Shown here: in pieces, positions 32,798 through 40,352 of the stretch
Layout: every line of letters begins with the position of its first letter
How positions within the stretch are numbered: position 1 is the stretch's first letter
From: CAYRFF01 sp964436125
GTDB lineage: Bacteria > Bacteroidota > Bacteroidia > Chitinophagales > Saprospiraceae
Reading direction: 5' to 3'
NCBI GenBank assembly: GCA_964436125.1
Contig: CAYTBT010000007.1
Coordinates: forward strand, 40,951-104,950
DNA length: 64,000 nucleotides
Translations under genes and position numbers: made by a program
The notes under the pieces: generated by a model
What the model was told of the DNA's origin: nothing
Database searches by the model: none
Seen by the model: only the letters and a program-made list of their open reading frames with translations

Positions 32798-34138
32798 ATG
32801 AAAGAAATATTGGTTATCGGTGCAGGGAGGTCGGCATCGGCACTGATTAAATACCTCCTCGGAGAAGCAGAAAAATATGACTGGCTGGTAAAGGTTGTTG
32901 ATATTGATGTGAATCAAGCAAAACAAAAGATTGGCGGTCATCCACATGGAGTTGCAGATACACTGGACGTATCGGATGAAGAACAACGTAAGCAGTTTGT
33001 CCGAGAAAGTGATATCGTTGTTTCCTTGCTTCCTGCATCACTCCATATAAAGGTAGCTCGTACTTGCCTTGAATTGAAACGCCACCTTGTAACCGCTTCT
33101 TATGTGTCGGATGAGATGTATGAGTTAAACTTAAAGGCCAAGGAAGCATCGCTTATATTTATGGGAGAGATGGGGCTTGATCCCGGTATCGATCACATGT
33201 CGGCGATGAAACATATTCACAAGCTACAGAAAGATCAGTGTACGATAAAGGCTTTCAGATCTTATACCGGTGGGTTAATTGCTCCGGAATCAGACAACAA
33301 TCCATGGCACTATAAATTTACGTGGAGGCCCAAAAATGTCGTACTTGCAGGACAAGGAACAGCTCAATATCTGAAAGATAAGCGCTATAAGTATATTCCG
33401 TATCAGCGCCTATTTGCTGAATCGGAGCTTGTTGATATCCTTGGCGCAGGTCAGTATGAAGTCTATGCCAATCGCGATTCGCTCCTTTACCGCGAGGCTT
33501 ATGGCCTAGATGATATACCGACTTTAATAAGAGGAACATTGCGCAGCAAAGGCTACTGCGAGGCATGGAATGGGCTTGTCCAGCTGGGATTGACTGAAGA
33601 TACTTATCCGATTATTAATTCCGAGAAGTTGACCTATAGAGATCTCATGCAAGCATTTGCTGACGGGACGAGAGAAACCGGAACTCTTGAAGAAAAAATC
33701 GCCTCCATGCTTGAGTTGGAAGTTGATTCTGAGATTATGGATAAATACCGATGGCTCGGTTTGTTTTCTGAGAGAAAAATCAAACTTGCATCTGCATCTC
33801 CGGCTGACATCTTGCTCGACCTTCTTCTCGATAAGTGGAAAATGGAGGACTCCGATAAAGATATGATACTCATGCAACACGATTTTACCTATGAAAAGGA
33901 AGGAGAAAGATATCGATTACTATCAACCTTAAACCTCAAAGGCGATGATGCTGAACATACGGCGATGAGTAGGCTTGTAGGATATCCTCTAGGCATCCTT
34001 GCCAAGTTGATTATGCAGGGAAAAATCAATACGACCGGTGTAAATATCCCGGTAATGCCGGCAGTATATGAGCCCGTACTTGCCGAATTAAAGGAATTGG
34101 GCGTCTATTTTACTTCCCGGGTGGAAAAAATATCCTGA
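32798..34138 (+). CDS. Saccharopine dehydrogenase family protein
   Basis: A 446-residue NAD(P)-dependent oxidoreductase related to saccharopine reductase (glutamate-forming). The N-terminal Rossmann fold begins EILVIGAGRSASALIKYLL, and DIVVSLLPASLHIKVARTCLE is the family's conserved strand-helix. The block MGEMGLDPGIDHMSAM near 125-140 is typical of the C-terminal catalytic region. In the lysine pathway these enzymes interconvert saccharopine and aminoadipate semialdehyde plus glutamate; lysine breakdown is the likely role in Bacteroidota. Its stop overlaps the prmC start by one base (TGATG). Confidence 0.88.
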   Translation: MKEILVIGAGRSASALIKYLLGEAEKYDWLVKVVDIDVNQAKQKIGGHPHGVADTLDVSDEEQRKQFVRESDIVVSLLPASLHIKVARTCLELKRHLVTASYVSDEMYELNLKAKEASLIFMGEMGLDPGIDHMSAMKHIHKLQKDQCTIKAFRSYTGGLIAPESDNNPWHYKFTWRPKNVVLAGQGTAQYLKDKRYKYIPYQRLFAESELVDILGAGQYEVYANRDSLLYREAYGLDDIPTLIRGTLRSKGYCEAWNGLVQLGLTEDTYPIINSEKLTYRDLMQAFADGTRETGTLEEKIASMLELEVDSEIMDKYRWLGLFSERKIKLASASPADILLDLLLDKWKMEDSDKDMILMQHDFTYEKEGERYRLLSTLNLKGDDAEHTAMSRLVGYPLGILAKLIMQGKINTTGVNIPVMPAVYEPVLAELKELGVYFTSRVEKIS

Positions 34139-34953
34139 TGAACCGGGAAGAGATTTATCGTCAATTGCGCAAGCTGCTGAAAAGCACGGAATCTGATAGA
34201 CAGATACAACAATGGGCTCAGATTTATTATGAAGATTGTATATTGAAAAATGAAGATGATTGCCCGGATATTAAAGAACTAGCACAGAGACTAGAAGATG
34301 AGGAACCGATACAATATATTGTCCATAATGCAAGGTTCTATGACTTGGATTTATATGTTGATAGGAATGTTCTTATACCTAGACCTGAAACAGAAGAGCT
34401 AGTTTTCTTCATAGAAAAACATATTCAGCAGTGTGAACCGGGTCGCCTCCTTGATATCGGTACAGGAAGTGGCTGTATTCCTTTACTTTTAAAGAAACGA
34501 CTCCCACAATGGGATATTTCCGCAGTGGATATATCCGCTGCTGCTATCAATGTCGCTGAAAAGAATAAGCGTAATCTCGGACTCGATATCAACATAATTC
34601 AAGCTGATTTATTGGATTTGATTGAAGGGGAAAACACAACTCAGAATATCGGTAATTACGATGTCATTGTGAGCAATCCACCGTATATTCCTATGAAAGA
34701 AATTGAAAGCTTGGAGGCTACTGTGAAAAACTATGAGCCGGAACTTGCACTAGCAGTGGAGGATGAGAATCCTTGTGCTTTTTATGCTGAAATAGCCCGA
34801 TATGCGCAATCAGCTTTAAAGGATGGAGGCCATATTTTCTGTGAACTCCATCCCGATTATGCAGAGCGATGTGCAGACTGCTTTTCATCTTATCAATCCG
34901 TCAGGATTTACGAGGATATGCAAGGGAAACAGCGCTTTTTACATGTCCAATAA
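34138..34953 (+). CDS. prmC: Peptide chain release factor N5-glutamine methyltransferase
   Basis: Methylates the GGQ glutamine of release factors RF1/RF2 using S-adenosylmethionine. The helical N-terminal domain (about 1-80) is followed by a Rossmann methyltransferase with LLDIGTGSGCIPLLL near 103-117 (SAM-binding) and the catalytic NPPYIP motif near 181-186. The 271-residue length is normal. It overlaps the preceding gene by one base and is convergent with the SUI1 gene, with only 11 bases between stops. Confidence 0.94.
   Translation: MNREEIYRQLRKLLKSTESDRQIQQWAQIYYEDCILKNEDDCPDIKELAQRLEDEEPIQYIVHNARFYDLDLYVDRNVLIPRPETEELVFFIEKHIQQCEPGRLLDIGTGSGCIPLLLKKRLPQWDISAVDISAAAINVAEKNKRNLGLDINIIQADLLDLIEGENTTQNIGNYDVIVSNPPYIPMKEIESLEATVKNYEPELALAVEDENPCAFYAEIARYAQSALKDGGHIFCELHPDYAERCADCFSSYQSVRIYEDMQGKQRFLHVQ
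34163..34174 (+). repeat. Near-copy of the dispersed 12-mer: AATTGCGCAAGC
   Basis: One mismatch (second base) to ATTTGCNNAAGC near the start of prmC; it encodes L-R-K in frame. Confidence 0.4.
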
Positions 34954-34964
34954 GCGCGGAAAAT

Positions 34965-35321
34965 CTATCCACCGGATTTCTTAACATCCTTAAAGCCTTC
35001 TTTTAAAAGGATTTTTAGCACTTTATCGCGTTTATCGCCTTGAATTAAGATTCCTTCATCGACAACGCTGCCGCCAGCACCACATTTTTTCTTTAATAGC
35101 TTGCACAAGGATTCCATGTCATCCATTGATCCCACATAACCCTGAACGATTGTCGCAATTTTCCCCTTTCTGTTCTTCGTATCTTTGACGATGCGCAATC
35201 GTTGCTCAGCATTGGGTAAAGTTTCTTCTTCCTCCTCTTTCTTATACTCATATTCATAGTCAGGGTCCGTGCTGTACACAACGCCCACTCTGTTTTTCTT
35301 TCCCCTTTTTCTTTTACTCAT
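34965..35321 (-). CDS. SUI1/YciH-family translation initiation factor
   Basis: A 118-residue bacterial relative of eukaryotic eIF1. The C-terminal SUI1 domain shows VKDTKNRKGKIATIVQGYVG, the loop CGAGGSVVDEGILIQGDKRDKVLKIL, and a terminal helix. The N-terminal 40 residues are charged (MSKRKRGKKNRVG, then an acidic EYKKEEEEE run) and probably disordered. Bacterial members are thought to influence initiation fidelity. Its start lies 8 bases inside the end of the upstream beta-lactamase-fold gene, so the two are probably translationally coupled. Confidence 0.92.
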   Translation of the reverse strand: MSKRKRGKKNRVGVVYSTDPDYEYEYKKEEEEETLPNAEQRLRIVKDTKNRKGKIATIVQGYVGSMDDMESLCKLLKKKCGAGGSVVDEGILIQGDKRDKVLKILLKEGFKDVKKSGG

Positions 35322-36285
35322 ATTTTGTTTTTTCCCAGTTGTAATTTAACATACGCAAGATGAGATAACCGTAATCGACGATTTCTTGCGACTTTCCCTC
35401 ACTCAACAAGATTACCGCCGTCATAGTTGAAGGCACCATCCCGATTAAGATGCGACCGCTGGGCACTCTTCCCGTCATGATGTACATTGCATATCCTTCT
35501 AATTCGGTGACATAAAATCCCCGATATAAATCGTACACTTTACTCCTAGTCTTGCATGACTCGGCTTGAATCAGATCGATATTATGTAGCAAGAAGTCAG
35601 TGAATACAACCATATCGGAGAAGGACAATTTCCCTTTTTTAGCTTGCGCAAATGTCGATTCATCCAGTATCTTAATCGCTGTGCAAGCTCTCGATCGCTG
35701 GGCAATTTTACTCAATTCATACGTGGCGATAAGGCTGTTAAGCACAGAATATGCACAGAACTTTCCCGGGTTCTGAGCAGAAGCTAATGCGAGGAGTTCA
35801 TCATAAGCCATCTGCGATAATGATTGACTACTCATGTTTCCGGGAAATCGCGGTGCTACCGGAAAATGTGTGGTATGTAGGATGAAATCCTTAAGACTCA
35901 GCTTTTTGGAGACGCCATCAGCCTTTATAGGAATGTCGGATAGAGCATAATCGGTACTACATTTGCGTAAGCTTACAGCGAGATATAGCGGAAAAAGTGT
36001 AAGTGCATTCCCGGCGTAAATAGCTTGATGAGGTGAAATGTGTGGAGGTGCATGTACGTGGATAGTGTCTGTGATATGTGTACTGTCAACAATCAGGCAA
36101 TAACGTATCGATTGTACGGGAGAATCTGCAATCTCCGTGTCATACCTGAGAATCTTTTCCACATCTTGTTGATAAAATTGTCCCTGAAGGTGAAAGTGGA
36201 AAAGCAGTGAATAAAGTAAGAATAAAGCACATTTTATGAAAATGTTACGATAAACCGATATGTGATAAAAGTGCGAGAAATCCAT
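35314..36285 (-). CDS. Exported beta-lactamase-fold (serine hydrolase-like) protein, apparently degenerate
   Basis: A 323-residue protein with an N-terminal hydrophobic signal or anchor (about residues 17-35). The remainder can be aligned by eye with class C beta-lactamase/penicillin-binding-protein-like hydrolases: KLSLKDFILHTTHFP resembles their LRHLLTHTSGLP block, FCAYSVLNSLIATYELSKI the YSN region, and GRILIGMVPSTMTAVILLSEGKS the closing strands. The catalytic SxxK is not seen (the expected site reads AGNALTLFPLYLAV) and YSN is YSV, so activity is doubtful. Its 3' end overlaps SUI1 by 8 bases. Family assignment is tentative. Confidence 0.65.
   Translation of the reverse strand: MDFSHFYHISVYRNIFIKCALFLLYSLLFHFHLQGQFYQQDVEKILRYDTEIADSPVQSIRYCLIVDSTHITDTIHVHAPPHISPHQAIYAGNALTLFPLYLAVSLRKCSTDYALSDIPIKADGVSKKLSLKDFILHTTHFPVAPRFPGNMSSQSLSQMAYDELLALASAQNPGKFCAYSVLNSLIATYELSKIAQRSRACTAIKILDESTFAQAKKGKLSFSDMVVFTDFLLHNIDLIQAESCKTRSKVYDLYRGFYVTELEGYAMYIMTGRVPSGRILIGMVPSTMTAVILLSEGKSQEIVDYGYLILRMLNYNWEKTKYE
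35642..35653 (-). repeat. Dispersed 12-mer copy: ATTTGCGCAAGC
   Basis: Exact match to ATTTGCNNAAGC on the minus strand, read in frame as T-F-A-Q-A within the beta-lactamase-fold gene. Confidence 0.7.
35961..35972 (+). repeat. Dispersed 12-mer copy: ATTTGCGTAAGC
   Basis: Exact match to ATTTGCNNAAGC on the plus strand, antisense to the coding strand of the beta-lactamase-fold gene. It lies 319 bases from an inverted second copy. Confidence 0.72.
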
Positions 36286-36446
36286 GTTTTACGGGAATAT
36301 AACCAGCTTTTTCCACAAGATAAGGGAAAATATCCCGGAAAGAAGAAGAGGGGAGAAAATTCGATTTAAGTCAAGCTCAATGTTACGAAAACATTAAATC
36401 TCTCCGGATGATAAGCATAAGTGGATATCAATATGAGAAGATTAAT

Positions 36447-36454
36447 TACATTTG
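36447..36454 (+). promoter_or_regulatory. -7 element of the ctlX-like gene
   Basis: TAcaTTTG lies 37 bases before the ATG at 36492 and inside the longer possible reading frame, which supports the shorter start. Confidence 0.6.
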
Positions 36455-36491
36455 TAGCAAAATTGATAATCATCCATTTTTGGTAAACAAT

Positions 36492-37430
36492 ATGCAGCAC
36501 AATTCACAGACGACATCCAATGTCTTGATGGTAAGACCTGCCAATTTTTCTTACAATATCCAGACGGCAGGCGATAATGCATTTCAGCATAAGAATAATG
36601 AGCTTTCAGCGGAAGATATTCAGAAACTAGCACTGATAGAATTTAATAACACAGTAGAAGAATTGCGTGCGCTGGGAATCGGGGTTCTCGTATGTGATGA
36701 TACGGATGCACCGAAGAAGCCGGATGCAATCTTCCCCAATAATTGGATTTCTACCCATAGCGATGGCTCTATTATAACCTATCCTATGTATGCTGAAAAT
36801 AGGCGACTGGAACGACGAGATGAAATTATTGAACGTATCGCAGGGGATTTTAAGGTGAAGCGCCGCTATTCATTTGAGCAATACGAGGAGGAAATTCTTT
36901 TTCTGGAAGGGACCGGAAGCATGGTGCTCGACAGGGAAATGAAAATCGCCTATGCTTCATTGAGCGAAAGGACAAGTATTGAAGTTCTTGAAAAATTCTG
37001 CGTCTTGAAAGAATACGAGAAAGTTGTTTTTCAGGCGGAGGACAAGAACGGTATTCCGATATATCATACCAATGTCCTCATGGCTATCGGCCGCGACTTT
37101 GCCGTGATCTGCGCTGAATGTATCAGGGATGATGCAATGCGTAACAAGGTTTTAAAGCAGCTTGAAGCAAATGGTAAAACTGTTCTCGAGATCAATGAAG
37201 AAGATATGAATGCCTTTGCCGGAAATATGCTTCAGGTGGAAAATAAAGAAGGGAAGCCTATCTTATTAATGTCCAGTACAGCGCGCCGAGCACTTACCGA
37301 GAGCCAATTTGAATTTTTATCATCAAGAACGGAAATAGCTAGTGTAACTATTGATACAATTGAAAAATATGGTGGTGGGGGAATCCGCTGCATGATTGCT
37401 GAGATATTCCTTGATGAACAGGGGAAATAA
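36492..37430 (+). CDS. ctlX: Arginine deiminase-related hydrolase, CtlX type
   Basis: A 312-residue guanidino-group-modifying enzyme-fold protein similar to CtlX, which is implicated in citrulline/arginine use in Bacteroidota. Visible blocks are VLMVRPANFSYN at the start, DAIFPNNWISTHSDGSIITYPM near 85-105, LEGTGSMVLDR near 165, YHTNVLMAIGRDFAVICAE with the catalytic-type histidine near 200, and GGGGIRCMIAEIF at the end with the probable nucleophilic cysteine. I use the ATG at 36492 because the upstream in-frame ATG (36408) lies before the -7 element. It stands alone, 74 bases before the TonB receptor. Confidence 0.88.
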   Translation: MQHNSQTTSNVLMVRPANFSYNIQTAGDNAFQHKNNELSAEDIQKLALIEFNNTVEELRALGIGVLVCDDTDAPKKPDAIFPNNWISTHSDGSIITYPMYAENRRLERRDEIIERIAGDFKVKRRYSFEQYEEEILFLEGTGSMVLDREMKIAYASLSERTSIEVLEKFCVLKEYEKVVFQAEDKNGIPIYHTNVLMAIGRDFAVICAECIRDDAMRNKVLKQLEANGKTVLEINEEDMNAFAGNMLQVENKEGKPILLMSSTARRALTESQFEFLSSRTEIASVTIDTIEKYGGGGIRCMIAEIFLDEQGK

Positions 37431-37504
37431 GCATTTTTTAAACCGAAAGATTAAACTCAATTATTGAGTATGTAAAAAACCATTTAGTAATTAAATTAAA
37501 ACTC

Positions 37505-40246
37505 ATGAAAAGACTTTACTACATTTTATTTGCATTGTTTATTACACAGTATGTGTATGGACAAGGAACTGTAGTCGGCACGATTGTCGATGCTGCGGAG
37601 AACAATCCATTGGCGGGAGCATCGATTGACCTGCAGAATACGACAACAGGTACAATTTCTGACTTTGAAGGGCATTTTACCCTTGAAAATATTCCCAATG
37701 GAAAACAGACGCTTGTTTTTAGCTTTATCGGCTATGAACCGAAGAAAATTGAAGTAAACGTACAGAATAATCTAGTGGATATCGATACGATAAGGCTTAT
37801 GCCTAGCCAGATAGGATTATCAGAAGTCGATGTCATCGCTTCAATCGCCAAGGACAGAGAGACTCCTGTAGCGGTTTCTAAGCTTTCACATGATTATATC
37901 GTCAGCCATGTCGGAAATACGGAATTTCCTGAACTTCTTGAATCTACACCTTCTGTATATGTGACTAAGCAAGGTGGAGGATATGGCGATGCGCGGATTA
38001 ACGTCCGTGGATTTGATCAGAGAAATACAGCGGTATTAATCAATGGTATTCCGGTAAATGATATGGAAAATGGTTGGGTATATTGGTCAAACTGGGCAGG
38101 GCTTGCCGATGTGACAAGAATGATTCAGGTACAACGTGGACTCGGTGCCTCCAATCTTGCTATTCCATCAGTAGGTGGTACGATTAATATCATAACCAAT
38201 ACCACAGATCAGAAAAAAGGTGGTGTCGCTACTGTTTCAATCGGAAACGATGGATACAAGAAAGTAGGCCTTACACTTTCTACCGGCAGAACTGCCAATG
38301 ACTGGGCCTTTACCTTCAGTGGTTCAAGAACTACGGGAAATGGCTATATCGAAGGGACTTATATCGATGCCTGGTCATACTTTGCCTCTATATCCAAGGA
38401 AATCAACAAGAACAATCAGCTTGTATTTACGGCTATAGGTGCACCTCAACGCCACGGACAGCGGGACTTTGAACATAAAATCGGAGCACAGCTCGATAAA
38501 TATGGTCCTAGATATAATGATGACTTCGGTTATAAGAATGGTGAGCCATATAATATGGAGGAAAACTTCTACCACAAACCTCAATTTGCTTTAAATCATT
38601 ACTGGAATATTTCCGATGATGCTTTCCTCGCAACTTCTGCATACTGGTCAATGGGCCGTGGTGGTGGAACAGGTGACCTCGGTGGAATTGATGGAGGCAG
38701 AATATTTACTTTACCTACGGATTCTTATGGACACATCATGTTTGATGAGATTGTGAAATGGAATACCGGAAGAGTCAATATGGTTTCTGATACCTTTAAT
38801 AATAAGATGTATTATAAAACTGCAGAAGGGAAAGAAGGAGAAGCATATATCGCTACTTCATCACGCGAGACAGGAATGATTAAACGTGCTTCTATGAATG
38901 AGCACAACTGGTATGGTGTACTTTCTACCTTGAAGTGGGACTTGAACGATAATCTTAAACTTACCGCAGGTCTTGATGGAAGATATTATCGCGGTAAACA
39001 CTATAGGAAATTGCTCGACCTTCTCGGCAATGATTACTGGTTTGAGCAAGATAATGTGAATGCCAGGGAAGACTGGGTTGACATCAACGGAGACGGAGTG
39101 CGTCAAGACGATGAGCTAGGCCGATTACTACGCCCTGATGGAAATGATGCACAGCGTTTATGGGGAAGCCCTGATGCCTCAGAGCATGTAGCTTATGACA
39201 ATGACGGTATTGTTGACTGGATAGGTGTATTTGGACAACTTGAATATTCTACGGACTTTGGATTGACGGTATTTGGTTCAGGTTCAATTTCCAACAAAGG
39301 ATATAAGCGTGTGGAGCGCTTCCTTGAATTGGAAGGAGAACAGGTTTCTGAACGTTATAGCTTCATCGGTGGAACAGTTAAAGCAGGAGCCAACTATAAT
39401 ATCAATCTCCATCACAACATCTTTGTGAATGGTGGTTTTTATTCTAGCCAGCCTATCTTTGATGACGTATTCCCCAATTTTAACAACCACGACGTCAACG
39501 TGAATGCCAAGAATGAGAAGGTGATTGCGGTTGAATTTGGTTATGGATATCGTTCAAGCAGATTTAGTGCCAATTTGAACTTGTATAGAACTCAGTGGAA
39601 TGATAAATCTTTCCATATAAACTACGTTTCAGAAAGTGGACTGGAAAGATTTGCCAATCTTACTGGACTCGATGCTCTACACCAGGGAATAGAGCTTGAT
39701 TTTCAAGCGGAAGTCGTTCCCAATGTCTTGAGCCTTAATGGATTTGCATCTATCAACGACTGGACATGGAGAAATAATGTTCAGACAACAATCTTTGATG
39801 AGGCCAATAATCAGCCGGTTGATACAATCAATGTGTATGCTGCAGGATTGAAAGTAGGTGATGCAGCTCAGACGACATTCGGTATCGGTGCTACATTGCA
39901 TCTAGGAGCCGGAATTTCCATTGATGGTAGATACTCATATTTTGCCAATCTCTATGGCCAGTTTGATGTAGAAGATAGAGATTCTGAAAGCTTGCAAGGT
40001 GTCCAGGCACTGAAATTGCCTAATTATGGTTTAACCGATGTCGGATTTACCTATGATTTTGAAATCCAAGATTACAGAGCGATGTTCCGGGTTAATGTAA
40101 ACAACCTGTTCAACGTTAAGTATATATCAGAAGCACAGGATATTCAAGGTGCCGGCTTCCCTAGTTATGATGCACGACTGAAAGCGGCACGTGGCTGGTA
40201 TGGATTTGGTACAACTTGGAATGCTTCTCTGAAATTATATTTCTAG
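37505..40246 (+). CDS. TonB-dependent receptor with carboxypeptidase-like N-terminal domain
   Basis: A 913-residue outer-membrane importer. After a signal peptide (about 1-20) comes a carboxypeptidase regulatory-like beta domain (about 23-105: GTIVDAAENNPLAGASIDLQ). The plug domain follows at about 120-235 (INVRGFDQRNTAVLINGIPVND), then a 22-strand barrel that ends in the typical terminal aromatic (LKLYF). Such receptors take up siderophores, sugars or peptides using TonB-ExbBD energy. No SusD-like partner follows, so it is not a classical Sus pair and the ligand is unknown. It is followed by a strong terminator. Confidence 0.94.
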   Translation: MKRLYYILFALFITQYVYGQGTVVGTIVDAAENNPLAGASIDLQNTTTGTISDFEGHFTLENIPNGKQTLVFSFIGYEPKKIEVNVQNNLVDIDTIRLMPSQIGLSEVDVIASIAKDRETPVAVSKLSHDYIVSHVGNTEFPELLESTPSVYVTKQGGGYGDARINVRGFDQRNTAVLINGIPVNDMENGWVYWSNWAGLADVTRMIQVQRGLGASNLAIPSVGGTINIITNTTDQKKGGVATVSIGNDGYKKVGLTLSTGRTANDWAFTFSGSRTTGNGYIEGTYIDAWSYFASISKEINKNNQLVFTAIGAPQRHGQRDFEHKIGAQLDKYGPRYNDDFGYKNGEPYNMEENFYHKPQFALNHYWNISDDAFLATSAYWSMGRGGGTGDLGGIDGGRIFTLPTDSYGHIMFDEIVKWNTGRVNMVSDTFNNKMYYKTAEGKEGEAYIATSSRETGMIKRASMNEHNWYGVLSTLKWDLNDNLKLTAGLDGRYYRGKHYRKLLDLLGNDYWFEQDNVNAREDWVDINGDGVRQDDELGRLLRPDGNDAQRLWGSPDASEHVAYDNDGIVDWIGVFGQLEYSTDFGLTVFGSGSISNKGYKRVERFLELEGEQVSERYSFIGGTVKAGANYNINLHHNIFVNGGFYSSQPIFDDVFPNFNNHDVNVNAKNEKVIAVEFGYGYRSSRFSANLNLYRTQWNDKSFHINYVSESGLERFANLTGLDALHQGIELDFQAEVVPNVLSLNGFASINDWTWRNNVQTTIFDEANNQPVDTINVYAAGLKVGDAAQTTFGIGATLHLGAGISIDGRYSYFANLYGQFDVEDRDSESLQGVQALKLPNYGLTDVGFTYDFEIQDYRAMFRVNVNNLFNVKYISEAQDIQGAGFPSYDARLKAARGWYGFGTTWNASLKLYF

Positions 40247-40280
40247 GAATTGTTCCTATAAATTTAGAGGTAAAAAGGAA

Positions 40281-40309
40281 AGAGCACTTGAAGAAGTGCT
40301 CTTTTTTTT
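40281..40309 (+). terminator. Rho-independent terminator after the TonB receptor
   Basis: A perfect 9-bp stem (AGAGCACTT/AAGTGCTCT) with a GAAG loop is followed by eight Ts. Confidence 0.93.
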
Positions 40310-40352
40310 GTACATTACCGACCAATAAATCACAAAACCTAAATGATAAATC

